A DNA stretch of 64,000 nucleotides from Flavobacterium channae (GTDB lineage: Bacteria > Bacteroidota > Bacteroidia > Flavobacteriales > Flavobacteriaceae). This document shows, piece by piece, positions 16,578-24,871 of the stretch. Location of the stretch: contig NZ_CP089096.1 in NCBI RefSeq assembly GCF_021172165.1, positions 1 through 64,000 on the forward strand, given 5' to 3'. Within the stretch, counting starts at the first letter, position 1; each line of letters opens with the position of its first letter. Both the position numbers and the translations under genes were made by a program. Under the pieces are notes generated by a model. The model was not told the DNA's origin and did no database searches. It saw only the letters and a program-made list of their open reading frames with translations.

Positions 16578-18449
16578 ATGTTTTTAAATCAATACGATGT
16601 AATTGTTGTGGGTGCTGGTCATGCCGGTTGTGAAGCTGCTGCTGCTGCTGCCAACATGGGGTGCTCTACTCTTTTGGTAACAATGAATCTTCAAAACATT
16701 GCGCAGATGTCGTGTAATCCTGCTATGGGAGGAATTGCAAAAGGACAAATTGTGCGTGAGATTGATGCCTTGGGTGGATACTCTGGAATTGTTTCAGACA
16801 AGACTGCAATCCAATTCAAGATGTTGAATAAATCAAAAGGTCCTGCTATGTGGTCGCCAAGAGTGCAATCGGACAGAATGCGTTTTTCGGATGAATGGAG
16901 ATCGATGCTGGAGAATACTCCTAACTTGGATTTTTACCAAGAAATGGTGGCTGGTATTTTAGCAGAGAATGGAAAGATTGTTGGAGTGAAAACTTCGCTT
17001 GGAGTCGAAATCAAAGCTAAGTCAGTTGTTTTGACAAACGGAACCTTTTTGAACGGTTTGATTCATATCGGAGACAAACAATTTGGTGGTGGTCGTGCTG
17101 GTGAAAGTGCTTCTTTTGGAATCACCGAAGATTTAGTGAAATTAGGTTTTGAATCAGGCAGAATGAAAACAGGAACGCCTCCACGTGTGGATGGACGTTC
17201 TTTAGATTTTTCTAAAATGGTGGAACAACCTGGTGACGAACACCCAGAAAAGTTTTCGTATTCAAATTTAACGGCTCCATTAAAAACACAACGTTCTTGT
17301 TGGATGTCATACACTTCATTAGAAGTACACGATATTTTACGTGAAGGTTTTGATAGAAGTCCAATGTTCAACGGAAGAATTAAAAGTTTAGGTCCGAGAT
17401 ATTGCCCTTCTATCGAAGATAAGATTAATCGTTTTGCTGATAAAGAACGTCACCAACTTTTTGTTGAACCAGAAGGTTGGACAACTTGTGAATATTACAT
17501 CAACGGATTTTCAACTTCGTTACCAGAAGATATTCAATTCAAAGCATTACGTTCGGTTGCCGGATTTGAGAATGTTAAATTTTTCCGACCAGGTTATGCT
17601 ATCGAATACGATTACTTCCCTCCTACGCAATTGCAACACACTTTAGAAACCAAATTGGTTGAAGGTTTATATTTCGCAGGACAAATCAATGGAACGACTG
17701 GTTACGAAGAAGCAGCTTCTCAAGGTTTAATGGCTGGAATAAATGCAGCATTGAAAGTACAGAATAGAGAACCATTTATTTTAAAAAGAGATGAAGCGTA
17801 TATTGGAGTTTTAATTGACGACTTAATTACAAAAGGAACTGAGGAACCATATCGTATGTTTACTTCTCGTGCTGAGTACAGAACATTATTGCGTCAAGAT
17901 AATGCTGATTTTAGATTAACACCAAAAGCATTTGAGATTGGTTTAGCTAAAGAAGAGCGTTTGATTCGTATGGAGCAAAAATTCTCACAATCGGATGCGA
18001 TGGTGAATTTCTTTAGAGAAACAAGTTTAAAACCAGAAGAAGCAAATCCAATTTTAGAAGCTAAAGGTTCTGCTCCGATGAGTCAACCTGATAAAATGTT
18101 TAAAGTGTTCTCTCGTCCGCAATTGGATTTGGAAGATTTTAGAAAATTCAAAAAAGTGGCTGCTTATATCGAAGAACACGATTTGGATCAAGAAGTGGTT
18201 GAACAAGCCGAAATTCAAGTGAAATATTCGGGTTATATCGAAAAGGAAAAAAACAACGCGGATAAATTGACTCGTTTAGAAGACATGATTATTCCGGAAA
18301 ATTTTAATTTCGATAAAATCCAATCGATTTCAATTGAAGCCAAACAAAAATTAAATAAAATCCGACCAAGAACTATCGCACAAGCTTCTCGTATTAGCGG
18401 CGTTTCGCCAAGTGATATTTCTGTGTTATTAATATATATGGGAAGATAG
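16578..18449 (+). CDS. mnmG: tRNA uridine-5-carboxymethylaminomethyl modification enzyme MnmG (GidA)
   Basis: MnmG works with MnmE to install the cmnm5 group on wobble U34 of several tRNAs, using FAD and methylene-THF. The 623-residue protein begins MFLNQYDVIVVGAGHAGCEA, an FAD-binding Rossmann motif. The conserved NPAMGGIAKGQ and GTFLNG stretches follow. The second cofactor-binding part ends with ELLxxYxGYIE-like EIQVKYSGYIEKE. The C-terminal helical MnmE-binding domain closes with RISGVSPSDISVLLIY. mnmG is classically origin-linked in many bacteria, consistent with the surrounding parS sites. Confidence 0.97.
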   Translation: MFLNQYDVIVVGAGHAGCEAAAAAANMGCSTLLVTMNLQNIAQMSCNPAMGGIAKGQIVREIDALGGYSGIVSDKTAIQFKMLNKSKGPAMWSPRVQSDRMRFSDEWRSMLENTPNLDFYQEMVAGILAENGKIVGVKTSLGVEIKAKSVVLTNGTFLNGLIHIGDKQFGGGRAGESASFGITEDLVKLGFESGRMKTGTPPRVDGRSLDFSKMVEQPGDEHPEKFSYSNLTAPLKTQRSCWMSYTSLEVHDILREGFDRSPMFNGRIKSLGPRYCPSIEDKINRFADKERHQLFVEPEGWTTCEYYINGFSTSLPEDIQFKALRSVAGFENVKFFRPGYAIEYDYFPPTQLQHTLETKLVEGLYFAGQINGTTGYEEAASQGLMAGINAALKVQNREPFILKRDEAYIGVLIDDLITKGTEEPYRMFTSRAEYRTLLRQDNADFRLTPKAFEIGLAKEERLIRMEQKFSQSDAMVNFFRETSLKPEEANPILEAKGSAPMSQPDKMFKVFSRPQLDLEDFRKFKKVAAYIEEHDLDQEVVEQAEIQVKYSGYIEKEKNNADKLTRLEDMIIPENFNFDKIQSISIEAKQKLNKIRPRTIAQASRISGVSPSDISVLLIYMGR

Positions 18450-18515
18450 TCTCAGTTTTCAGTCTCAGTTTCCAGTTTTTATTTAACTGCGACTGAACAC
18501 TGCGACTGCCAACTG
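18450..18515. repeat. Intergenic imperfect palindrome of CAGTCTC / GCGACTG words
   Basis: CAGT-containing words on the left are answered by ACTGCGACTG words on the right, so the spacer is a loose inverted repeat. It directly adjoins parS site 3. Confidence 0.55.
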
Positions 18516-18519
18516 AATA

Positions 18520-18535
18520 TGTTTCACGTGAAACA
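18520..18535. promoter_or_regulatory. parS-like ParB binding site 3 (perfect palindrome)
   Basis: TGTTTCACGTGAAACA is a perfect 16-base palindrome matching the ParB/Spo0J parS consensus. It lies downstream of mnmG and upstream of the methyltransferase gene, about 2 kb from sites 1 and 2. Confidence 0.9.
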
Positions 18536-18583
18536 ACGCTGTCAACCCCATTAAAATAAGCCTTTCGCATAAAAATAAAATAA

Positions 18584-19432
18584 ATGAATTTTTTAGAAGA
18601 TAAAAGTTTTATTTCCGTTAAAGATTTTTCAGTTTCTGGAGAATCTTTTTCCTTGTTGTTAAATGAGGAATATCAGATTTTAAAAACACATCCCCAACCT
18701 ACTTTAGATAAATTAGGTTCGTATTACGAATTTGAAGATTATATTTCGCACACCGATGGAAAACGTACGTTGTTTGAAAAAATGTATCATTTCATCAAAA
18801 GAAAAGCCATTCGTGATAAAGTTAAATTGATAAATTCTTACCAACCTGTTAAAGGAAGAATTTTAGACATCGGAGCAGGAACTGGAGATTTTCTTTTGGA
18901 ATGCAAAAATCAGAACTGGGAAATTCTTGGAGTTGAACCAAATGATAAAGCAAAAGGAATTGCTGTAGGTAAAGGAATCAAATTTGCCGATGCTATCGAA
19001 AAATTAGAAAGCAACTCTTTTGATGTGATTACCATGTGGCATGTTTTAGAACACGTCCCTGATGTTGAACATCAAGTTGCTGAATTAAAACGATTATTGA
19101 AACCTTCAGGAACGATTATTATTGCTGTTCCAAATTTTAAATCATACGATGCAAAATATTACAAAGAGTTTTGGGCAGCTTATGATGTACCAAGACATTT
19201 GTGGCATTTTTCAAAAACAGCAATTGAAAAATTATTCGATAAGCAAAACATGAATTTAGAAGATGTAAAACCAATGTGGTTTGATAGTTTTTATGTGTCG
19301 CTTTTATCAGAAAAATACAAAACAGGAAAAATGAATTTCATTTCTGGATTTTTTATTGGATTGGCCTCAAATGTGTCAGGATGGTTTAAAAATGAGTTTT
19401 CATCTCATATTTATGTCTTAAAAAATAAGTAA
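18584..19432 (+). CDS. Class I SAM-dependent methyltransferase
   Basis: The 282-residue protein contains a Rossmann methyltransferase domain in its middle (about 85-200). SAM-binding motif I is GRILDIGAGTGDFLLE near residues 91-106. ITMWHVLEHVPD near 145-156 is the acidic/His region typical of Methyltransf_11/23-type enzymes. The C-terminal region includes PRHLWHFSKTAIEKLF. An N-terminal extension of about 80 residues lacks zinc-ribbon cysteines. Similar genes in flavobacteria are annotated only as class I methyltransferases, so the substrate is unknown. It stands alone after the mnmG repeat region. Confidence 0.85.
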   Translation: MNFLEDKSFISVKDFSVSGESFSLLLNEEYQILKTHPQPTLDKLGSYYEFEDYISHTDGKRTLFEKMYHFIKRKAIRDKVKLINSYQPVKGRILDIGAGTGDFLLECKNQNWEILGVEPNDKAKGIAVGKGIKFADAIEKLESNSFDVITMWHVLEHVPDVEHQVAELKRLLKPSGTIIIAVPNFKSYDAKYYKEFWAAYDVPRHLWHFSKTAIEKLFDKQNMNLEDVKPMWFDSFYVSLLSEKYKTGKMNFISGFFIGLASNVSGWFKNEFSSHIYVLKNK

Positions 19433-19673
19433 AACTTATTTTAAAGCGATTTTAGACGTTTTTTTGTTCTTTTTGATGTAAATCATTGTAAAAAAACAGA
19501 AAATCTTTTCTAATTAATTTATGAAAGTTGATTTTTATAGTTAAATCTTATCAAATTTTAAAAGATCTATAAATATTTCTTATATCAAGAAATTAAATTA
19601 AAAAGCAACAAATTTGTTACTTTACAACTTATTATTACTTTTACGAAAAATTATTAATTACCAAAATACAACA

Positions 19674-20252
19674 ATGAAAAAAATAGTATTGATTTTAGGA
19701 GTTGCATTAAGCGTTTTAGCATGTAACAAAACAGAAACTGGTTCAAAAGAGTTTAAAACTGCATATATCAACACAACTGAAATAATTGAGAAATACGAGA
19801 AATTTAAAGATGAAGACGATAAATTCAAAGTTAAATCTGAAGAATTAGGGCGTCCATTAGAAGCTAAAGTAAGAGCTTTTCAAGCTGAAGCACAAAATTT
19901 CCAAAAAAATGCTCAAGTTAAAGGACCACAATGGGCACAACAAATGGGCGCAGCTTTACAACAAAGAGAGCAAGAATTAGGTATGGAGCAAAATGCTTTA
20001 TTACAACAATTACAACAAGAAGGTAATGTTTTAAAAGATACTTTAATTGGTGAAGTAAAAAAATTCATCAAAGATTACGGTAAAAAGAAAGGTTACGATT
20101 ATATCTACGGAACAGGGGATGCAGCAACAGTTTTATATGCAAAAGATTCTTATGATATTACTAAAGAAGTACTTAAAGAGCTGAACGACAATTACAAAGC
20201 TACTAAAGGCAATGAAAAAGTAGCAACCAAAGAAGAAGAAGCTAAAAAATAA
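19674..20252 (+). CDS. OmpH/Skp-like lipoprotein
   Basis: The 192-residue protein is chosen from the ATG at 19674, where the sequence becomes MKKIVLILGVALSVLACNKT: a signal peptide with lipobox VLAC and a modifiable Cys near residue 17. The mature part contains YINTTEIIEKYEKFKDED followed by a long Gln/Lys/Glu-rich helical hairpin and a KGYDYIYGTGDAATVLYA segment. This is the OmpH/Skp pattern, a periplasmic chaperone for outer membrane proteins. Here it appears lipid-anchored rather than soluble, which would tether it to a membrane. The earlier in-frame start at 19614 would bury the lipobox and is rejected. Confidence 0.82.
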   Translation: MKKIVLILGVALSVLACNKTETGSKEFKTAYINTTEIIEKYEKFKDEDDKFKVKSEELGRPLEAKVRAFQAEAQNFQKNAQVKGPQWAQQMGAALQQREQELGMEQNALLQQLQQEGNVLKDTLIGEVKKFIKDYGKKKGYDYIYGTGDAATVLYAKDSYDITKEVLKELNDNYKATKGNEKVATKEEEAKK

Positions 20253-20253
20253 C

Positions 20254-20283
20254 AAAAAGTCCCGAGTCATTGGGACTTTTTTA
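20254..20283 (+). terminator. Terminator after the OmpH-like gene
   Basis: A perfect 10-base stem (20254-20263 with 20272-20281) is followed by T. It lies directly after the stop codon. Confidence 0.85.
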
Positions 20284-20299
20284 TTTATTTCCGTTTCTA

Positions 20300-20307
20300 T
20301 ATATTTG
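20300..20307 (+). promoter_or_regulatory. Bacteroidota -7 element (TATATTTG)
   Basis: TATATTTG matches TAnnTTTG and lies 21 bases before the helicase ATG at 20329. The TTG at its right end should not be taken as a start codon. Confidence 0.5.
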
Positions 20308-20328
20308 TTTTTTAAAATTTTACGCCAA

Positions 20329-22614
20329 ATGGAATTCTTATCAGCCGCTGCTACTTTTACTCTTAAATTTATCAATCAAACCAATAGATCCATTTTCCTA
20401 ACTGGGAAAGCAGGAACTGGAAAAACTACGCTTTTAAAAGAAATTATTGCGACCACACATAAAAATACTGTTGTGGTTGCGCCTACCGGAATTGCAGCAT
20501 TAAATGCAAATGGTGTTACAATTCATTCCATGTTTCAACTTCCTTTTGCGGCTTTTATTCCTGATAATAAGGAACTTCCGATGTTTTCTAATATACTGAA
20601 ATTTGAAAACAGAGATTCTTTAGCCAGACATTTTAAAATGAATTCGGTAAAGCGTTCCGTTATTCGAAATATGGAATTGCTTGTAATTGATGAAGTTTCT
20701 ATGTTACGTGCCGATGTGTTGGATGCTATGGATTTTATGATGCGTAAAGTAAGAAGAATCGAACTTCCTTTTGGTGGTGTTCAGGTTCTTTTTATAGGAG
20801 ATTTACTACAATTACCTCCAGTTGTAAAAGAAGAAGAATGGCAAGTATTGAAAAAATATTATCGCGGCATGTTCTTTTTTCATTCGCATATTATGCAACA
20901 ATATCCGCCGTTATATATAGAATTAGATAAAATTTTTCGTCAAACAGATGCCGAATTTATTGACGTTTTAAACAATTTAAGACATAATAAAATCACCCAA
21001 AATGATTTAGCAATTTTAAATCAATTTGTAAATCCAAGTTTTGATTTAAAAACGAACAAAGGTTATATCACGTTAACAACTCATAATTCCAAAGCAGATA
21101 CTATTAATGCTCAGTCTTTGGAAGATTTAGAAGGAAAACAATTCACTTATTTACCAGAAATTACTGCTGATTTCCCTGAAAAAATTTTCCCGCTTGATGA
21201 AAAGTTGCATTTAAAAGTAGGCGCTCAAATCATGTTTATTAAAAACGATTTGAATTTTGATAAGCAATTTTATAACGGAAAAATGGGCGTTATCAATTCG
21301 TTAACCGAAAAGGAGATTTTTGTTCATTTTCCAGAAGAGAATAAAACCATTGAAGTAGAGCGTTACGAATGGCAAAATATTCGCTACAAAGTGAATGAAA
21401 ATACCAAAGAAATTGAAGAAGAAGTTATCGGAACATTTGTCCACTACCCTATCAAGTTAGCTTGGGCAATTACCGTGCACAAAAGTCAAGGATTAACATT
21501 TGACAAAGCAGCGCTTGATGTATCGCAAGTTTTTGCGCCCGGACAAGCGTATGTAGCTTTATCGCGTTTGCGTTCGTTAAAAGGGCTTATTTTACTTTCT
21601 CCGCTGCGAATGAATGGTATTTCTAGCGACGAAGAAGTAATGAGTTATGCCGAAAACAAAGCAACCGAAGAAATTTTACATCATGCATTAGCAAAAGAAA
21701 CCCTAAACTTTTGGTTAAACACGCTACTTAATGCTTTTAATTTCAAAGAATTAGGACAAGAATGGCGCAATCATTTGTTCAGTTATAATTCGAATCCCGA
21801 AACTTCGGGACCAAAATCACCAAAAACAAAGCACAATGATTGGGCAAAAAACCAACATGATTTGATATCTCAAATCCTGGAACCATCAACAAAGTTTATG
21901 TCACAATTGCATAAAATTTTTGACGATGAAAATTTGGATATACATTTTGTAAAAGAACGTTGTGAAGCGGCTTACCACTATTTTTTTAAAACTTTAGATC
22001 AGGTTGCCGAAGAATTGTTGTTGAAAATTGAAGAAGTAAAACGCATCAAAAAAGTAAAAGCTTTTTATGATGAATTACAGACTCTAGAAGAGCTTCAAAT
22101 TAAGGCTATTTTGCAACTTAAAAAAGCCAGACAACTGACTAAAATTGTGGTTGAAGGAAAGGCAATTTCGAAAGAAAATCTAATTTCAGAAGATAGTAGT
22201 ACTTACAAAATCAATAAGTTAGTAGTTGTTGCTGAACGATTCAGAAGTATGCATTCGGCATTAGTAGAAGATGACGAAGATGTTTCCTATTATTCCGATT
22301 CAAAAAAGAAAAAGGATAAAGAACTTAAGAAATCAACCATTGAAGAAACCTTAGAATTGTGGAAACAAAACAATTCTATTTATGAAATTGCCAAGCAACG
22401 TAAACTAACACCACAAACCATTTACAACCATTTTACCAAGCTGATTCAAATGGAAATAGTGCAACTTTCCGATATTTTACCAGAAGATAAAATATCCGAA
22501 CTAAAAGTTGCTTTTACTGATTTTAAAGGCGAAAGCTTGGGCGAATTAAAAGAAATTCACGGTGATAAATTCTCTTGGGACGAATTGCGTTTGTATAAAG
22601 CGAGTTTAGTTTAA
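20329..22614 (+). CDS. PIF1-like DNA helicase with C-terminal helix-turn-helix
   Basis: The 761-residue protein starts at the ATG at 20329. An N-terminal superfamily 1B helicase domain (about 1-430) has Walker A GKAGTGKT (26-33) and VIDEVSML with the DEVS Walker B (about 119-126). The C-terminal motif VHKSQGLTFDKAALDVS is near residue 383. This is the PIF1/RecD-like pattern for 5'-to-3' unwinding. The C-terminal half is helical and ends in an HTH near 690-715 (YEIAKQRKLTPQTIYNHF), as in the HTH_40-type helicase group of Bacteroidota. A small palindrome (21795-21810) is carried inside the coding sequence. Confidence 0.88.
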   Translation: MEFLSAAATFTLKFINQTNRSIFLTGKAGTGKTTLLKEIIATTHKNTVVVAPTGIAALNANGVTIHSMFQLPFAAFIPDNKELPMFSNILKFENRDSLARHFKMNSVKRSVIRNMELLVIDEVSMLRADVLDAMDFMMRKVRRIELPFGGVQVLFIGDLLQLPPVVKEEEWQVLKKYYRGMFFFHSHIMQQYPPLYIELDKIFRQTDAEFIDVLNNLRHNKITQNDLAILNQFVNPSFDLKTNKGYITLTTHNSKADTINAQSLEDLEGKQFTYLPEITADFPEKIFPLDEKLHLKVGAQIMFIKNDLNFDKQFYNGKMGVINSLTEKEIFVHFPEENKTIEVERYEWQNIRYKVNENTKEIEEEVIGTFVHYPIKLAWAITVHKSQGLTFDKAALDVSQVFAPGQAYVALSRLRSLKGLILLSPLRMNGISSDEEVMSYAENKATEEILHHALAKETLNFWLNTLLNAFNFKELGQEWRNHLFSYNSNPETSGPKSPKTKHNDWAKNQHDLISQILEPSTKFMSQLHKIFDDENLDIHFVKERCEAAYHYFFKTLDQVAEELLLKIEEVKRIKKVKAFYDELQTLEELQIKAILQLKKARQLTKIVVEGKAISKENLISEDSSTYKINKLVVVAERFRSMHSALVEDDEDVSYYSDSKKKKDKELKKSTIEETLELWKQNNSIYEIAKQRKLTPQTIYNHFTKLIQMEIVQLSDILPEDKISELKVAFTDFKGESLGELKEIHGDKFSWDELRLYKASLV
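21795..21810. repeat. TCCCGAA-AC-TTCGGGA palindrome inside the helicase gene
   Basis: TCCCGAAACTTCGGGA is a seven-base inverted repeat around AC. Its outer arms equal those of the palindrome at 3542-3559. It encodes part of the NPETSG segment in a linker of the helicase. Confidence 0.55.
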
Positions 22615-23163
22615 GTAAATTTCAGAAATTATAACTGAATTATCTTCTTCAACATAAAACAAATCACTTATAAATTGATCGATTTTTTCAAGTTTTTCTG
22701 AAGGAATCAGTATTGATGTTTCGTATAAAAACTCGGGTAAATCATCAGCTTCATTATAATTTATAAAAACTAATTTTCCTAATTTTATGTTGTCAATTTC
22801 TTTAACAATTTCAATTTTAGTAGCTAAATTATTAAATGATATTGTTTTAAGATTAGTAGAAACAATTCCATAATCATAACTAAAAGCAATTGTTTTACGA
22901 GTAACAACTAACATCTCTTTGCCAAAAAGATTCCATAAAAGATAACGAACAGGAAAGTAAATAATTAAAAAAGAAATGATTAGTATTGGAAAAATAGCTT
23001 TTATTATTTCTTTTTCTTCTAAAGAATTTAGAATATAGCCCAAAAATAACAAGACTAAAAGGATTAAACTTGCTAATGCTATTTTTCCAATTAATTTTGA
23101 TTGAACATTTAATTCAACAGAAACATTAATTCCATTAAAGTGTATGGAAGCTTTGTTTTTCAT
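22606..23163 (-). CDS. Hypothetical two-helix membrane protein
   Basis: This 185-residue protein of unrecognised family has two central membrane helices (about 26-47 and 57-77). Before them is a short N-terminal part with HFNGINVSVELNVQS. A C-terminal soluble half follows with KEMLVVTRKTIAFSYDYGI and an acidic tail. The arrangement resembles small PH-like membrane-associated proteins, but no family can be named. It lies five bases from the DoxX gene and overlaps the helicase stop region, so it is probably the last gene of a minus-strand unit with DoxX and holB. Confidence 0.65.
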   Translation of the reverse strand: MKNKASIHFNGINVSVELNVQSKLIGKIALASLILLVLLFLGYILNSLEEKEIIKAIFPILIISFLIIYFPVRYLLWNLFGKEMLVVTRKTIAFSYDYGIVSTNLKTISFNNLATKIEIVKEIDNIKLGKLVFINYNEADDLPEFLYETSILIPSEKLEKIDQFISDLFYVEEDNSVIISEIYLN

Positions 23164-23168
23164 TGAAA

Positions 23169-23558
23169 TTAACTCAACCAGTTAACTAACATTACTGCAG
23201 GAATGAAATAAATTACAATTGTTCTTGCACCATCGTAATCTTTTGCTAAACGCTGTCCAAACAACAAGAAAAGTAATGTAACGCAAGATAAAATAGCACC
23301 ATAAAAGCCTAATCCTCTAATTACAACATCTTGAACTAAGTGTTGAATGATTCCAGAAATACATAAAACTCCAGAAACAATTTCTAAAAGTAATACAATT
23401 CCAAGCGCAAAAGGAACTTGTTTTGCCAAAATGGTATTAGAAAAATGACTATTTAACCATTCTACATTGCCTTTCCAATCTTTAATTTTATCGTATCCAG
23501 ATTGTAAAAAAGTAATTGCTAAAAAAGCTAAAACTAAAAGTGGAGCTAATTGTGTCAT
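23169..23558 (-). CDS. DoxX-family membrane protein
   Basis: The 129-residue protein has four hydrophobic segments (about 4-20, 46-70, 79-100 and 106-126) and the early SGYDKIKDWKG element. This fits the DoxX/DoxD family of small membrane proteins, some of which are linked to quinone redox or sulfur metabolism. No catalytic residues are diagnostic here. It is separated by two bases from holB and by five from the downstream membrane protein, indicating an operon. Confidence 0.75.
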   Translation of the reverse strand: MTQLAPLLVLAFLAITFLQSGYDKIKDWKGNVEWLNSHFSNTILAKQVPFALGIVLLLEIVSGVLCISGIIQHLVQDVVIRGLGFYGAILSCVTLLFLLFGQRLAKDYDGARTIVIYFIPAVMLVNWLS

Positions 23559-23560
23559 AA

Positions 23561-24712
23561 TTATGCGTTTTTGTGAATTAATCGAGTTAATTTGATAGAC
23601 AAATCGGTTAAAATAATTTTGCTATTTCCGTTGCGTTCGATGTGGTAAATAGCATCTTCTAATTCTTTGTAAATATCTGTAATATTTGCGCCATTTACAA
23701 ACGGAGCAAATTTTTCTAATTCAAATTTGGGCACATTTGTTTCTAAAAAAACCAAGTCATGTGCTTGATAATTAAGCAGTAAAGCTTGTCTGAAAAAGTG
23801 AATGCAATAATGTAAAAATTGCTTTTGTGTTTCCCTACCCGTTGCAGCAATATTTTCGCTCCAAGCAATTAAATCGTTAATAGCTGCTGCGTTTCCTTTT
23901 GCTCTAAATGCACTTCTTACCCAATCAACGAACCATTCATCAAACGGAAATTCGTCTTCTTCTTTGTGTAAAATATGTAAGGCTTTGTTGTAATTTCCTT
24001 CGCTTTGATGTGCTATTTTTTTTGCTAAAGAAGGATCACAGTTTTCACGTGAAACCAAAGCATCAGCAATTACGCTTTCACTCAAACCTATAAAATCTAA
24101 AACTTGACAACGCGATAAAATCGTTTGTAATAAATCGCTCGTGTTTTCAGTAATTAAAATAAAAACGGTTTTAGCTGGCGGTTCTTCTAAAAGTTTTAAA
24201 AGTTTATTTGCCGAAGCGCCATTCATTTTATCGGCCATCCAAATAATCATCACTTTGTAACCGCCTTCATAAGCTTTTAACGAAAGTTTTTTGTTGATTT
24301 CGGTGGCTTCGTCTACCCCTATTAACCCTTGTTTGTTTTGAATTCCTAAGTTTTTAAGCCAATCAAACAAACTGCCGTAAGGAGTTTCTGTTAAAAATTG
24401 TCGCCACTCGCTCATAAAATTATCGCTAACAGCATGACTTTTAACAGAATCTGTACTTGCAACCGGAAAAACAAAATGCAAATCGGGATGTGAAAAATGC
24501 TCAAATTTTAGATTACAAGCGGTATTTTCACCAACATTTTCGCCACCCATATTACCGCACAAAATATATTGCGCATAAGCAATTGCTAAAGGCAATGTTC
24601 CACTACCTTCGGGTCCAACAAAAAGTTGCGCATGAGGAATTCTACCCGCCTCAGCACTCTTAGTTAGGTGATTTTTAATGTGTTCTTGTCCTAAAATTTC
24701 TTTGAAAAGCAT
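23561..24712 (-). CDS. holB: DNA polymerase III subunit delta'
   Basis: Delta' is part of the clamp loader of the replicative polymerase and helps load the beta clamp. The 383-residue protein starts MLFKEILGQEHIKNHLTKSA and has the RuvB-like AAA+ fold. The P-loop region is degenerate (GPEGSGTLPLA near 33-43), as is usual for delta', which does not hydrolyse ATP. The sensor-like MADKMNGASANKLLKLLEEPPA and LSRCQVLDF motifs are clear. Two cysteines near 52 and 64 may be a reduced zinc module. Divergent from pgk. Confidence 0.88.
   Translation of the reverse strand: MLFKEILGQEHIKNHLTKSAEAGRIPHAQLFVGPEGSGTLPLAIAYAQYILCGNMGGENVGENTACNLKFEHFSHPDLHFVFPVASTDSVKSHAVSDNFMSEWRQFLTETPYGSLFDWLKNLGIQNKQGLIGVDEATEINKKLSLKAYEGGYKVMIIWMADKMNGASANKLLKLLEEPPAKTVFILITENTSDLLQTILSRCQVLDFIGLSESVIADALVSRENCDPSLAKKIAHQSEGNYNKALHILHKEEDEFPFDEWFVDWVRSAFRAKGNAAAINDLIAWSENIAATGRETQKQFLHYCIHFFRQALLLNYQAHDLVFLETNVPKFELEKFAPFVNGANITDIYKELEDAIYHIERNGNSKIILTDLSIKLTRLIHKNA
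24040..24055. other. Degenerate parS-like palindrome inside holB (weak)
   Basis: The sequence GTTTTCACGTGAAACC contains TTTCACGTGAAA and differs from the perfect site at 18520 at about three edge positions. It is inside coding sequence and could be chance. Confidence 0.25.
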
Positions 24713-24835
24713 AGAACAAACCTAATCAAAAAATCCCAAAATCGATGTAAAAGAAATTAAAAAAATGGTTTTAAAACTTTTTTAAAAAAAATGCAAAATA
24801 TGATATTTGTTATAAGGATTTAAAATACAATAATT

Positions 24836-24843
24836 TATATTTG
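24836..24843 (+). promoter_or_regulatory. Bacteroidota -7 element of pgk (TATATTTG)
   Basis: TATATTTG matches TAnnTTTG and lies 28 bases upstream of the pgk ATG at 24872. A TTG at 24807-24809 is too distant (26 bases) for a standard pair. Confidence 0.5.
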
Positions 24844-24871
24844 CATTCGCTCAAATAAAAATACAACTTAA

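Noticed and set aside
19614..19673. Start at 19614 for the OmpH-like gene
   Set aside because: It would place 20 residues before the lipoprotein signal peptide, which needs to be N-terminal.
20305..20328. TTG at 20305 as helicase start
   Set aside because: It is the last triplet of a TATATTTG -7 box; the ATG at 20329 is the first plausible start.
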